A DNA stretch of 64,000 bases from Clostridia bacterium (GCA_017466365.1 JAFTUG010000011.1:124001-188000), one strand, 5' to 3'; shown: positions 7,245 to 17,498, counted from the first letter of the stretch. Made by a program: numbers and translations. Notes: generated from the letters alone by a model not told the origin.

Positions 7245-9347
7245 ATGTCAAAGCTTATTATAGTTGAGTCGCCTGCCAAGGCGAACACAATCAAGAAGTA
7301 TCTCGGTAAGGATTATGACGTTGTTGCTTCAAAGGGTCATATCAGGGATTTGCCTGCCGCAAAGCTCAGCGTTGACGTAAAGAATAACTTTGCACCGAAA
7401 TATGCGCTCATAAAAGGAAAAGAAAAGCTCGTAAAAGAGCTTAAGGATAAAGTTGATGTCAGCGAAGCCGTTTATCTCGCAGCCGACCCCGACCGTGAGG
7501 GAGAAGCAATTTCATGGCATCTTGCAACGGTGCTCGGTCTTGACCTCAACAAGGCAAACCGTGTTACCTTTAACGAAATTACGAAAACGGGCATTGCAAA
7601 CGGTATGGCAAACCCCAAGAAGGTCAACACAGACCTTGTTAACGCACAGCAGGCAAGAAGAATTCTTGACCGCCTTGTGGGCTACAGACTCAGCCCCTTT
7701 GTTTCGCAGAAAATCAGAAGAGGTCTTTCCGCAGGCAGAGTGCAGAGCGTTGCGCTTAAGATAATTGTTGACCGTGAGGACGAAATCAACGCATTCAACC
7801 CCGAGGAATACTGGATTATCGAGGCAAAGCTTGCCACCTCGCAGAGAAGAACCTTCACCGCAACTCTTTATTCCGACGAAAACGGCAAGGTGAAGATTTC
7901 CGATGAGGCGCAGGCAAAGAAATATCTTGACCGCCTTGACGGTGCGGATTATTCCGTAAAATCCGTTAAGAAGGGAACAAGAAAGAGAAATCCCGCTCCT
8001 CCGTTTATTACCTCGACCCTTCAGCAGGAGGCTTCAAGAAAGCTCGGTTTCCAGGCGGAAAGAACAATGAGAGCCGCACAGGAGCTTTACGAAGGCGTTA
8101 ACGTAAAGGGTATGGGCATGACGGGTCTTATAACCTACATGAGAACAGACTCGCTCCGTATCTCCGAAGAAGCAAGAGCGGCGGCAAACGACTTTATAAC
8201 CAAGACATACGGCGGAGAGTATCTCCCCGAAAAGCCCGTATATTATAAATCGAGAGCAAATGCGCAGGACGGTCACGAAGCAATCAGACCTTCGATTCCG
8301 TCACTTACCCCCGATGAAGTAAAGGGCAGCCTCACAAGCGACCAGTATAAGCTTTATAATCTTATCTGGAAGCGCTTTATGGCAAGCCTTATGGCAGGCT
8401 GCGTTCAGAATACCGTGAAGGCTGAAATTCTTGCAACAAAGGATGAAAGCTCAAAGGAATTCTGCATCTTTACCGCAGCAGGTTATTCTATTAAGTTTGA
8501 CGGCTTTACAAGGCTCTATGAGCTTCCCGAAGAGGATGCCGAGAAGGGCGTTCTTCCCGAATTCAAGAGCGAAGAAAAGCTTAAGCTTCGCGAAATGCTC
8601 CCCAATCAGCATTTTACACAGCCCCCCGCACGCTATACCGAGGCTTCTCTTATCAAGGAGCTTGAAGAAAACGGCGTAGGCAGACCCAGCACCTATGCAA
8701 CCATACTTTCAACCATCATTAAGAGGGGCTATGTACAGAGAAAGTCAAAGCAGCTTATCCCCACCGAGCTCGGCGTTGCGATAACGGGACTTCTCAAGGA
8801 TAAATTCCCCAAAATTGTTAACACAAAATTCACCGCACAGATGGAAACCAACCTCGATAAGGTAGGCTGCGGCGAATTCGACTATATCAAGATGCTTGAT
8901 GAGTTTTATACCGATTTGGAAAAATCGCTTGATAAAGCCAAGTCCGAGATGAAAAACGTCAAAATCCAGCTTGAAGAGGATACAACCGATATCCCCTGCG
9001 ACAAGTGCGGAAGAATGATGGTTATTAAAACGGGCAGATACGGCAGATTCCTCGCATGCCCGGGTTATCCCGAATGCAAAAACGCAAAGCCGCTTATCGT
9101 TAACACGGGCGCAAGATGTCCCGAATGCGGCGGCGAAATTATCGAAAGAAAGTCCAAAAAAGGTCATGTATTTTACGGCTGCGGCAATTGGCCCAAGTGC
9201 AACTTTATGAGCTGGGATGCTCCCGCAGGCGAAAACTGCCCCGAGTGCGGCAAGGCACTTTTCAAAAAGAAAACGGGCAAGATTGTTTGCATGACGAAGG
9301 ACTGCGGCTATGAAAAATCCGCAGGAAAGAAAAAGAAAGATGAATAA
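7245..9347 (+). CDS. topA: DNA topoisomerase I
   Basis: Type IA topoisomerase that relaxes negative supercoils. The 700-aa protein has the N-terminal TOPRIM domain (LIIVESPAKANTIKKYLG and the acidic DPDREGE), the active-site tyrosine in GLITYMRTDS, and three C-terminal cysteine ribbons (CDKCG...CPGYPEC, CPECGG...CGNWPKC, CPECGK...CMTKDC). AGGAGT lies 9-10 nt before the ATG. The gap to dprA is 17 nt, and the last 8 nt overlap trmFO. Confidence 0.97.
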   Translation: MSKLIIVESPAKANTIKKYLGKDYDVVASKGHIRDLPAAKLSVDVKNNFAPKYALIKGKEKLVKELKDKVDVSEAVYLAADPDREGEAISWHLATVLGLDLNKANRVTFNEITKTGIANGMANPKKVNTDLVNAQQARRILDRLVGYRLSPFVSQKIRRGLSAGRVQSVALKIIVDREDEINAFNPEEYWIIEAKLATSQRRTFTATLYSDENGKVKISDEAQAKKYLDRLDGADYSVKSVKKGTRKRNPAPPFITSTLQQEASRKLGFQAERTMRAAQELYEGVNVKGMGMTGLITYMRTDSLRISEEARAAANDFITKTYGGEYLPEKPVYYKSRANAQDGHEAIRPSIPSLTPDEVKGSLTSDQYKLYNLIWKRFMASLMAGCVQNTVKAEILATKDESSKEFCIFTAAGYSIKFDGFTRLYELPEEDAEKGVLPEFKSEEKLKLREMLPNQHFTQPPARYTEASLIKELEENGVGRPSTYATILSTIIKRGYVQRKSKQLIPTELGVAITGLLKDKFPKIVNTKFTAQMETNLDKVGCGEFDYIKMLDEFYTDLEKSLDKAKSEMKNVKIQLEEDTTDIPCDKCGRMMVIKTGRYGRFLACPGYPECKNAKPLIVNTGARCPECGGEIIERKSKKGHVFYGCGNWPKCNFMSWDAPAGENCPECGKALFKKKTGKIVCMTKDCGYEKSAGKKKKDE

Positions 9348-10656
9348 AGTTAAAGTAATCGGCGGCGGCTTTGCAGGCGTCGAAGCGGCATGGCAGCTTG
9401 CAAACAGAGGAATAAGTGTTGAGCTTTACGAGATGAAGCCCGTGAAGTTTTCACCTGCACATACGGGCGAGGGTCTTGCGGAGCTTGTCTGCTCAAATTC
9501 CTTCAAGGCAATGCGTTTAGGCTGTGCGGCAGGCATGCTCAAAGCCGAAATGGAGCTTATGGGCTCTCTCTGCGTTGAGTGTGCAAAGGCAACGGCTGTG
9601 CCTGCAGGCGGCGCCCTTGCGGTTGACAGAGATAAGTTTTCCACTCTTGTTACCGAAAAAATTCTTTCCCGCCCCGAAATAACTCTTATCAGGGAAGAGG
9701 TTACGGAGATACCCGAGGGAGTTGCCGTTATTGCGGCAGGGCCTCTTGCTTCGGAAGCCCTTTCCGAAAAAATAAAAGAGCTTTGCGGCGGAAACTTAAG
9801 CTTCTTCGATGCGGCGGCGCCGATAGTTACGGCAGAAAGCATCGACCTTGAAAGAGCCTTCATGCAGTCGAGATATGACAGAGGCGACCCCGATGATTAT
9901 ATCAACTGCCCGATGAACAAAGAGGAATATGAAGCTTTTTATGAGGCACTCATCAATGCCGAAAGTGCGCCGACCCATGAATTCGATAAGCGCAAGGGCG
10001 TTTATGAGGGCTGTATGCCCATCGAGGTCATGGCATCGAGAGGTCACGATACAATACGTTTCGGGCCGATGAAGCCTTCGGGACTTCTCGACCCGAGAAC
10101 AGGTCACAGACCCTGGGCAAATCTTCAGCTTCGCAAGGAAAACACCGCAGGCACAATGTATAACCTTGTCGGATTTCAGACAAATTTAAAATTCCCCGAG
10201 CAGAAAAGGGTGTTTTCAATGATACCCGCTCTTAAGAATGCGGAATTTGTCCGTTACGGCGTTATGCACCGCAACACCTTCATCGATTCGCCGAGGCATC
10301 TCGGAAGCGATTTCGGTTTCAAAGAAAAAGAAGGTCTTTATTTTGCAGGGCAGATAACGGGCGTTGAGGGCTATATGGAATCCGCCGCTTCGGGTATTCT
10401 TGCAGGCATAAATGCGGCAAATAAAATTCTCGGAAAGGAAGAATTTCTCCCCTCCGAGCTTACAATGACGGGCGCACTTGCCCGATATATAAGCGACGGC
10501 AGCGTTAAGAATTTTCAGCCAATGGGCGCATCCTTCGGTCTTCTTCCGCCCCTCGGCGAAAAAATCAGAGATAAAAAGCTCCGTTATGAGGCACTTGCCG
10601 AAAGAGGACTTCAAAATCTGAAGTCCATGATTGAAAAGGAAAATTGTTATGACTAA
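9340..10656 (+). CDS. trmFO: Folate-dependent tRNA (uracil-54-C5)-methyltransferase TrmFO
   Basis: TrmFO makes ribothymidine at position 54 of tRNAs using methylene-tetrahydrofolate and FADH2, the Gram-positive alternative to SAM-dependent TrmA. The 438-aa protein opens with the FAD-binding motif VIGGGFAGVEAAWQLA and contains the family block ELVCSNSFKAMRL and GLYFAGQITGVEGYMESAASG. The ATG at 9340 overlaps the topA stop; an upstream in-frame ATG at 9310 lies inside topA. topA-trmFO is a classic Firmicute pair. Confidence 0.95.
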   Translation: MNKVKVIGGGFAGVEAAWQLANRGISVELYEMKPVKFSPAHTGEGLAELVCSNSFKAMRLGCAAGMLKAEMELMGSLCVECAKATAVPAGGALAVDRDKFSTLVTEKILSRPEITLIREEVTEIPEGVAVIAAGPLASEALSEKIKELCGGNLSFFDAAAPIVTAESIDLERAFMQSRYDRGDPDDYINCPMNKEEYEAFYEALINAESAPTHEFDKRKGVYEGCMPIEVMASRGHDTIRFGPMKPSGLLDPRTGHRPWANLQLRKENTAGTMYNLVGFQTNLKFPEQKRVFSMIPALKNAEFVRYGVMHRNTFIDSPRHLGSDFGFKEKEGLYFAGQITGVEGYMESAASGILAGINAANKILGKEEFLPSELTMTGALARYISDGSVKNFQPMGASFGLLPPLGEKIRDKKLRYEALAERGLQNLKSMIEKENCYD

Positions 10657-11326
10657 AGAAATAGAGCAGCTCCAAAAAAATCTCGGCTATAAATTCAAAA
10701 ACCCGCTTCTTATAGAGAATGCGCTCACCCATTCATCCTATGCCAACGAAAAGGGTGCCTGTTTCAGAAGCAACGAGCGCCTTGAATTTCTCGGCGACTC
10801 CATTCTCGGCTTCCTCTCGGCAAACTATTTTTACAGACACTTTACCGGCACGGAGGGTGAAATGACCAAGCACAGAGCGGCAAGAGTCTGCGAAAGCGCA
10901 CTCTGCTCCTTTGCAAAGGAGCTTCAGATAGGCGAAGCGCTCCTTCTCGGCAAGGGTGAAATCAGAATGGGCGGCAGAGAAAAGCCCTCCATTCTTGCAG
11001 ATGCCTTTGAGGCGGTGCTTGCGGCAGTCTATCTTGACGGCGGACTGAATGAGGCAAACAAAATCGTTACCCGTTTCATTCCCAGAAAGGATACCCTTGA
11101 AACAAACAAGGACTATAAAACCACTCTGCAGGAGGTTATTCAGCGTAACCGTGAGGAAAAGGTTGAATATGTGCTTGTTGATGCCACGGGTCCCGACCAC
11201 GATAAAACCTTCACCGTTGAGGTGCATCTCAACAGCAATGTTATCGGCAAGGGTATAGGCAAGAGCAAGAAGCTTGCGGAGCAGCAGGCGGCAAAGGAAG
11301 CTCTTGCGCTCATGGGAATAAAATGA
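10649..11326 (+). CDS. rnc: Ribonuclease III
   Basis: RNase III cleaves double-stranded RNA in rRNA precursors and mRNA. The 225-aa protein has the RNase III domain with the signature NERLEFLGDSILGFL and the downstream acidic cluster (KPSILADAFEAVLAA), followed by a C-terminal double-stranded RNA-binding domain (KTTLQEVIQ to EQQAAKEAL). Start at 10649 overlaps the trmFO stop by 8 nt and has AAGGA upstream; an in-frame ATG at 10631 is less well placed. It ends in a 4-nt ATGA overlap with the next gene. Confidence 0.95.
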   Translation: MTKEIEQLQKNLGYKFKNPLLIENALTHSSYANEKGACFRSNERLEFLGDSILGFLSANYFYRHFTGTEGEMTKHRAARVCESALCSFAKELQIGEALLLGKGEIRMGGREKPSILADAFEAVLAAVYLDGGLNEANKIVTRFIPRKDTLETNKDYKTTLQEVIQRNREEKVEYVLVDATGPDHDKTFTVEVHLNSNVIGKGIGKSKKLAEQQAAKEALALMGIK

Positions 11327-12321
11327 AGCATATAAATATTGCGCTTTTTGTGGTGCATAAAGGATGTCCGCATATGTGTTCATTCTGCAATCAGCGGAGC
11401 ATTTCGGGCAGCCAAAAGGATATAACTGCAGAGGATGTTCATTCTGCGGCGGAAACGGCAATCGCTTCTCTTTCCGAAAATGAGGCTTCGGGCGGTGAAA
11501 TCGCATTCTTCGGCGGCAGCTTCACCATGGTAGAGCGTGAATACATGCTTTCTCTGCTTTCGGCGGCGCATGAATATATCCGAAAGGGGATATTCAAAGG
11601 AATAAGAATTTCCACAAGACCCGACGGAATCACTCCCGAAATCTGTGATATTCTTAAGAAATACGGCGTTACGGCGGTTGAGCTCGGCGCACAGAGCCTT
11701 GATGATAAGGTTCTTTGCATGAACGAGAGAGGACACACCGCAAAGCAGGTTGAAGATGCAACGCTGATGCTGAAAGAATACGGCTTTGAGGTTGGTCTGC
11801 AGATGATGACGGGTCTTTACGGCTCTCAGGATGCCGACAGCCTTGAAACAGCACGGAAAATCGTTGAGCTTATGCCCGATACCGTCAGAATTTATCCCAC
11901 GGTTATCATAAAAGGCACAAGGCTTTATGAGCTTATGAAAAGCGGCGAATTCAGCCCGAAGGGCATACCCGAAACGGTTGACCTTTGTGCAAAGCTTATC
12001 CCGATGTTTGAAAATTCGGGAATAAAGGTTATCAGAGTGGGTCTCCACTCGGGCGGCGGAGTTGAGGAAGGGTATGCAGGCGGTGCATATCATCCTGCGC
12101 TGCGTGAGCTTTGCGAGGGCAGAATTTATTATAACAATGCACTTTCTCTGCTTGAAAAAATCGGCAAGGGAAGTTATGTTTTAAATGTTAATCCCCGTGA
12201 AATTTCCAAAATGACGGGTCAGAAAAAAGAAAACCTGTTAAGACTTCGAGAAAAAGGCTATGAATGCACCGTAAAGGGCGCAGAGGGTCTTGCGAAGTAT
12301 GAAATTGAAATACAGAGGTAA
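11323..12321 (+). CDS. Radical SAM protein, Elp3-like uncharacterised family
   Basis: The N-terminus carries the 4Fe-4S ligating motif CPHMCSFC (CxxxCxxC), and FFGGSFTMV and ISTRPDGI match the Elp3/MiaB-type radical SAM barrel. The 332-aa protein lacks the C-terminal acetyltransferase domain of Elp3. The same type of gene often sits between rnc and smc in Clostridia, but I know no proven substrate. It overlaps rnc by 4 nt and is 4 nt from smc, so it belongs to the same transcript. Confidence 0.82.
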   Translation: MKHINIALFVVHKGCPHMCSFCNQRSISGSQKDITAEDVHSAAETAIASLSENEASGGEIAFFGGSFTMVEREYMLSLLSAAHEYIRKGIFKGIRISTRPDGITPEICDILKKYGVTAVELGAQSLDDKVLCMNERGHTAKQVEDATLMLKEYGFEVGLQMMTGLYGSQDADSLETARKIVELMPDTVRIYPTVIIKGTRLYELMKSGEFSPKGIPETVDLCAKLIPMFENSGIKVIRVGLHSGGGVEEGYAGGAYHPALRELCEGRIYYNNALSLLEKIGKGSYVLNVNPREISKMTGQKKENLLRLREKGYECTVKGAEGLAKYEIEIQR

Positions 12322-12325
12322 TCAA

Positions 12326-15300
12326 ATGATATTAAAATCACTTGAAATGCAGGGCTTCAAATCCTTTCCCGATAAGACGGTGCTTGAATTCGGAAAAGGC
12401 ATAACCGCAGTTGTCGGCCCCAACGGCTCGGGCAAGAGTAATATCTCCGATGCCGTGCGCTGGGTATTGGGTGAGCAGTCAACCAAAACCCTCCGTGGTG
12501 CAAAGATGGAGGACGTTATCTTTGGCGGTACAAGCCAGAGAAAGGCTCTCGGCTATGCCGAGGTAACTCTGCGCCTTGATAACTCGGACAGAAGCCTCAA
12601 CAACTACGAAAAGGACGATGTTGCGGTAACACGCCGCTACTATCGCTCGGGTGAAAGTGAATATAAAATCAACGGCGAGGTCTGCCGCCTGCGTGATATC
12701 CACGAGCTTTTCATGGATACGGGTCTCGGCAGAGACGGTTATTCAATGGTCGGTCAGGGCAGAATAGCCGACCTTGTTTCCGCACGCTCAACACAGCGCC
12801 GTGATATGCTCGAGGAGGCTTCGGGTATTTCCGCATTCCGCTACAGACGTGCAGATGCAAACCGCCGTCTTGACCAGGCGGAGGAAAACCTCGTAAGACT
12901 GCGTGATATCCTTGCAGAGCTTGAATCGAGAATCGGACCGCTCAAAACACAGAGCGAAAAAGCAATGAAATTCCTTGCCCTTGCCGATGAAAAGAAAACT
13001 CTTGAAATCGGCTTGTGGCTTCATACGATAGAAAAATCCAAAAACGGTCTGCGTGAGCAGGAGCATAAGCTCTCGCTTGCCTCATCGCAGTATGAGCAGA
13101 CCGAAAACGAGCTTGTTGAGCTTATCGAGCAGATTGAGCAGGCTATCAAAGAGGGTCAGGATTTAACTCTCGAAATTGAACGCTTAAGGCAGAGCATTGC
13201 CGACGGCGAGGAGGCTGCGGCTGTTATCGGCGGCGAAATTGCCGTTAAAAAGAACACCATTGAGCATAATAATCAGACCATTGAGCGAATTATGAGCGAT
13301 ATGGGTGACAGCGAAAGCTCCAAAGCCGAAATCGATGCGCAGATTGAGCAGGCAAAGGCGGATATTTCCGAAAAAGAAAAAGCCGTTGAGTCAAAGAAAA
13401 AGGAGCTTGCCGAAGAAATCGGCAGACTCAATAATCTTCTCGGTCAGAACAGCGAAAACAGCGAAAAGGCTCGTGAAATCAGCGAAAAAATAACCGCCGC
13501 CGCTTTGAAGCTTGCGGATTTGAGGGTTGAAAAATCAACCGCACAGTCGGCACGCAGAGAGCTTGCGGCAAGAATAGAAAATATCAATGAGGTTATCGAA
13601 ACAAGAGGCGGAGTTATCGTTACTCTCGAAAACGAAAAAGCCGCCGCTCAAAAGGAGCTTGACCGCCTCAATTCCGAAGCTGCAGAGCATGAAAACGCCC
13701 TTGACGGCTATAAAATGATTATCGGCACAAGAGCGGATAAGGTTGAGCGCTTCCGCAAGGAGCTTGACGAAATAACCCTTGATATTTACCAGAAAAACGC
13801 AAGAATAAAGATGCTTGATGACCTTGAAAAGAACCTTGACGGCTATGCAGGAAGCGTTCAGAAGGTTATCAAAGAGGCAAAGAGGGGTGCGATTAAGGGC
13901 ATCCACGGCACTCTTTCGCAGCTTATTACAGCCCCTGCCGAATATGCCGTTGCAATCGAAACGGCTCTCGGTGCGGCAATTCAGAACATAGTTACCGATA
14001 ACGAAAACACCGCAAAAAGAGCGATTAATTTCTTAAAAGACAACAGAGCGGGACGTGCAACCTTCCTTCCGCTCACCTCCGTTCAGTCAAGACCGTTTAC
14101 CGAAAAGGGTCTTGAGAAGTGCGAGGGCTTCGTTGATATGGCGGATAAGCTTCTCGAATTTGACCCCAAATATTCGGGAATTATCGGCTCGCTTCTTGCA
14201 AGAACGGCGGTTGTTGATAATATCGATAACGGCATCGACATGGCGAAGAAATATTCCTACCGCTTCAAGATTGTTACCCTTGACGGTCAGGTGCTCAACG
14301 CAGGCGGCTCAATGACGGGCGGCTCGAGAGGCTCGGGCGCAGGATTTTTGAGCAGAGCCACCGAAATAGAAAGCCTCAAGGAGAAGGTTGCCGAGCTTGA
14401 AAAGAAGCTTAATGAAAAGCAGGAAAGCTTCAAAACTCTTTCAGAGGAGCTTGCTCTTGTTCAGGCGGAGCTTGATGCAAGCGAAGCCGAGCTTATAAAA
14501 ACGCAGGAAGATATCATTAGGGCAGAAAGTGCTCTCAATCTTATAAAAGACAGATATTCAGCCGCAAAGGGTCATATTGACGAGCTTGAAGCCGAAAAGG
14601 TGAGAGCGGCGGCAAGAATTGAAGAATCTGAAAAAGCCGAAAGCAAGGCGGATTCTGAAATTGAGGTTGTTACCGCAGAAAGCGACAAACTTAATGCAGA
14701 GCTTGAAAAACTCAATGAACAGAAAGAATCTCTCGATAAGCTCCGTGAGGAATCGGCAGAGGTACAGAATGCATTAAACCTTGAAATCGTTGCCCTTTCA
14801 AAGGATATCGAAGCGGATAACGAAATCATCGCAGGCTGCCTTGAACGCAAGCAGGCATTTGAAATGCGTGCAGGAAAGCTCGGCGAGGAAATCGACCTTA
14901 TCAAGAAAGAAAACGAAGAAACCGAGGCTCTTATTGCCGAATTGGAAGAAAAAATCGCTTCGGCAAAGGAAAATTCGGTTAAAACCCGTGAAAGAATAGA
15001 GCAGCTCATTGAAAAACGAACACAGGGCGAGGCAAAAAGCACGGAGCTTCGTTCAAAAGAGCGTGAAAAAACCTCTGAAAGAGAAAAGCTCACCGCAGAG
15101 CTTGCAAGGCTCGAGGAGCGCCGTGACTCAATGCAGAGAGAGCTTGAAACGGCGCAGAATAAGCTCTATGACGAATATCAGCTCACCCTCCGTGAGGCGG
15201 CTGAAATGGATATCGTGCTTGAGGATATCCCCAAGGCGCAGCGCACCTTGCAGGAAATCAAGAATAAAATCCGTGCACTCGGCAGCGTAAACGTCGGTGC

Positions 15301-15898
15301 GGTCGAGGAATACAAAGAGGTTTCCGAGCGCTATGAATACATGAGTGTTCAGATTGGCGATATCGAAAAATCCAAGGAAGAGCTTATAAAGCTTATTGAA
15401 GAGCTTACGGGCAAAATGGCAGAGCGCTTCAGAGAGCAGTTCAGACGAATCAACAATAATTTCACCGAAACCTTCAAGGATTTGTTCGACGGCGGACGTG
15501 CAGAGCTTGTTCTCGACGACCCGCAGGACGTTCTCGAATGCAACATCAACATCAGGGTACAGCCCCCCGGAAAGAATGTTCAGAATATCGACCTTCTTTC
15601 GGGCGGTGAAAAGGGTCTTGCCGCTATTGCGCTCCTTTTTGCAATTCTCAAGGTCACTCCCGCACCCTTCTGCATTTTCGATGAGGTTGAAGCGGCGCTT
15701 GACGATATCAATGTTTCCCGTTATGCGCAGTATGTAAGAGGCATGACCGACCGCACACAGTTTATTCTCATCACCCACAGACGAGGCACAATGGACGAGG
15801 CGGATATGCTCTACGGCGTAACCATGCAGGAAAAGGGCGTTTCAAAGCTCCTTGAACTCAAAACCGCAGAAATGGCGAAAAAACTCGGTCTTGAGTAA
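12326..15898 (+). CDS. smc: Chromosome partition protein SMC
   Basis: The ATPase of the SMC-ScpAB condensin that extrudes DNA loops and organises the chromosome. The 1190-aa protein has the Walker A motif GPNGSGKSN near residue 32, a long coiled coil, the hinge near residues 520-660 (GIHGTLSQLI, RATFLPL), the returning coil, and the C-terminal signature LLSGGEKGLAAIALL with Walker B FCIFDEVEAALDD. The signature is slightly divergent from the usual LSGGEKALTALAL. Start at 12326 follows AGAGGT; an in-frame ATG at 12290 lies in the previous gene. Highly Glu/Lys-rich coils are normal for the family. Confidence 0.97.
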   Translation: MILKSLEMQGFKSFPDKTVLEFGKGITAVVGPNGSGKSNISDAVRWVLGEQSTKTLRGAKMEDVIFGGTSQRKALGYAEVTLRLDNSDRSLNNYEKDDVAVTRRYYRSGESEYKINGEVCRLRDIHELFMDTGLGRDGYSMVGQGRIADLVSARSTQRRDMLEEASGISAFRYRRADANRRLDQAEENLVRLRDILAELESRIGPLKTQSEKAMKFLALADEKKTLEIGLWLHTIEKSKNGLREQEHKLSLASSQYEQTENELVELIEQIEQAIKEGQDLTLEIERLRQSIADGEEAAAVIGGEIAVKKNTIEHNNQTIERIMSDMGDSESSKAEIDAQIEQAKADISEKEKAVESKKKELAEEIGRLNNLLGQNSENSEKAREISEKITAAALKLADLRVEKSTAQSARRELAARIENINEVIETRGGVIVTLENEKAAAQKELDRLNSEAAEHENALDGYKMIIGTRADKVERFRKELDEITLDIYQKNARIKMLDDLEKNLDGYAGSVQKVIKEAKRGAIKGIHGTLSQLITAPAEYAVAIETALGAAIQNIVTDNENTAKRAINFLKDNRAGRATFLPLTSVQSRPFTEKGLEKCEGFVDMADKLLEFDPKYSGIIGSLLARTAVVDNIDNGIDMAKKYSYRFKIVTLDGQVLNAGGSMTGGSRGSGAGFLSRATEIESLKEKVAELEKKLNEKQESFKTLSEELALVQAELDASEAELIKTQEDIIRAESALNLIKDRYSAAKGHIDELEAEKVRAAARIEESEKAESKADSEIEVVTAESDKLNAELEKLNEQKESLDKLREESAEVQNALNLEIVALSKDIEADNEIIAGCLERKQAFEMRAGKLGEEIDLIKKENEETEALIAELEEKIASAKENSVKTRERIEQLIEKRTQGEAKSTELRSKEREKTSEREKLTAELARLEERRDSMQRELETAQNKLYDEYQLTLREAAEMDIVLEDIPKAQRTLQEIKNKIRALGSVNVGAVEEYKEVSERYEYMSVQIGDIEKSKEELIKLIEELTGKMAERFREQFRRINNNFTETFKDLFDGGRAELVLDDPQDVLECNINIRVQPPGKNVQNIDLLSGGEKGLAAIALLFAILKVTPAPFCIFDEVEAALDDINVSRYAQYVRGMTDRTQFILITHRRGTMDEADMLYGVTMQEKGVSKLLELKTAEMAKKLGLE

Positions 15899-15929
15899 TA
15901 AAATTAACACATTCGGGCGATTATGCCCC

Positions 15930-15958
15930 TTGATTATTTAAAATTTGCATGATATAAT
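15930..15958 (+). promoter_or_regulatory. Promoter of the class III aminotransferase gene
   Basis: TTGATT (15930-15935), 17 nt, TATAAT (15953-15958), with TG at 15950-15951 giving an extended -10. The consensus match agrees with the strongly adapted codon use of the gene behind it. Confidence 0.75.
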
Positions 15959-16016
15959 AAAATAGTAAAATTATGAAGCAACGAGAGAAGGTTGCTGACA
16001 ACAAGGAGGATACAAC

Positions 16017-17498
16017 ATGTCAAACCACGGTATTATTAATTACCCCGATGCTCAGGCTGTTCAGAAGCAGCTCGACGAGCTTATCAAAAAACCTATTTAT
16101 TCAATCAGCCCCGAGGCTCTTAAGAATTACGAAACAGAGTATTTCGATAAGAAGTGTGCAAAGTCAAAGGCTATGATTGAAGAAGCAAAGACAATCATCC
16201 CCGGCGGCGTTCAGCATAACCTTGCTTTCAACTATCCGTTCCCCCTCGTTTTCACAAAGGCAGAGGGCGCATATCTTTATGATATCGACGGCAACAAATA
16301 TTATGACTTCCTTCAGGCAGGCGGCCCCACCGTTCTCGGAAGCAATCCTCCCGCAGTTCGTGAAAAGGTTATTGAGCTTCTTAACGATTGCGGACCTTCA
16401 ACAGGTCTTTTCCACGAATATGAATATAAACTCGGCAAGAAGATTTCCGAGCTTATTCCCAACGTTGATATGTTCCGTATGCTCGGTTCAGGTACCGAAG
16501 CTTGTATGACAGCTATCCGTGTTGCACGTCTTGCAACAGGTAAGAAGAAGATTCTTAAGATGGGCGGTGCTTACCACGGCTGGTCAGATCAGCTTGGTTA
16601 CGGCATCCGTGTTCCCGGTTCAAAGTGGACTCAGGCAACAGGTGTTCCCCTCTTCTGCTTCAGAGATACAGAAGAATTCTTCCCCGGCGACCTCAATGAC
16701 CTTGAAAGAAAGCTCAAGGCTAACAAGCTCAAGGGCGGCACAGCAGCAGTTATGCTCGAGCCCGTTGGTCCCGAAAGCGGTACAAGACCCGTTGATAAGA
16801 ACTTCTGCAAGGGTGTTGAAACACTCTGCCGCAAGTACGGCGCACTCCTTATCTTTGACGAAGTTGTTACAGCTTTCCGCGTAAGCATGAGCGGTGCACA
16901 GGGCTACTTTGGTTGTTCACCCGACCTCACCGTATTCGGTAAGGTTATGGCAGGCGGATATCCCGGTGCAGGCGGTCTCGGCGGTAAGAGAGAATACATG
17001 AAGTATCTCGGCGCAGGTCTTGACGATACAGGCAAGAAGATTAAGAAGGCATTCTGCGGCGGCACAATGTCTGCTAACCCCCTCAGCTGCGTTGCAGGCT
17101 ACACAATGCTTGAAGAAATGGAAAAGGCTGATGCATGCTATAAGGCAGCTCTTATGGGTGACAGACTTACAGCAGGTCTTCAGGAAATCATCAAGAAGAG
17201 AAACCTTCCCTTCGTAGCATTCAATCAGGGCTCAATCTGCCACCTCGAAACCGTTGGTACTCTTAACTTCTCCATCAACTGGAAGAAGCCTTGGGGCATC
17301 CCCGGCGTTCTCGATGCAACATCGGCACGCAAGAAGGAAATGACTCACATGGGCGCAGCTTACATGGCAGAAGGTCTCGTAACTCTCGCAGGCAGCCGTC
17401 TCTACACAAGCGCAGCTTACACAGAAGAGATGATTGACGATGCAGTTGCAAGATTTGATAAGGTATTCGAGAACATAGTTTGCATCGACAAGAAATAA
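16017..17498 (+). CDS. PLP-dependent class III aminotransferase, glutamate-1-semialdehyde aminomutase-like
   Basis: The 493-aa protein follows the class III (fold type I) pattern: FQAGGPTVLG-like N-terminal core as DFLQAGGPTVLG, GSGTEACMTAIRVAR, GAYHGWSD, LLIFDEVVTAFR with the cofactor Asp, and VFGKVMAGGYPGAG with the presumed PLP lysine. It resembles HemL-type 2,1-aminomutases, but is about 60 residues longer, and no other tetrapyrrole gene is present. It is monocistronic, with its own promoter and a hairpin after it, and AAGGAGG at 16002-16008 before the ATG. It lies next to the aldolase of a fucose locus; whether it acts on an aldehyde from that pathway is unknown. Confidence 0.8.
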   Translation: MSNHGIINYPDAQAVQKQLDELIKKPIYSISPEALKNYETEYFDKKCAKSKAMIEEAKTIIPGGVQHNLAFNYPFPLVFTKAEGAYLYDIDGNKYYDFLQAGGPTVLGSNPPAVREKVIELLNDCGPSTGLFHEYEYKLGKKISELIPNVDMFRMLGSGTEACMTAIRVARLATGKKKILKMGGAYHGWSDQLGYGIRVPGSKWTQATGVPLFCFRDTEEFFPGDLNDLERKLKANKLKGGTAAVMLEPVGPESGTRPVDKNFCKGVETLCRKYGALLIFDEVVTAFRVSMSGAQGYFGCSPDLTVFGKVMAGGYPGAGGLGGKREYMKYLGAGLDDTGKKIKKAFCGGTMSANPLSCVAGYTMLEEMEKADACYKAALMGDRLTAGLQEIIKKRNLPFVAFNQGSICHLETVGTLNFSINWKKPWGIPGVLDATSARKKEMTHMGAAYMAEGLVTLAGSRLYTSAAYTEEMIDDAVARFDKVFENIVCIDKK

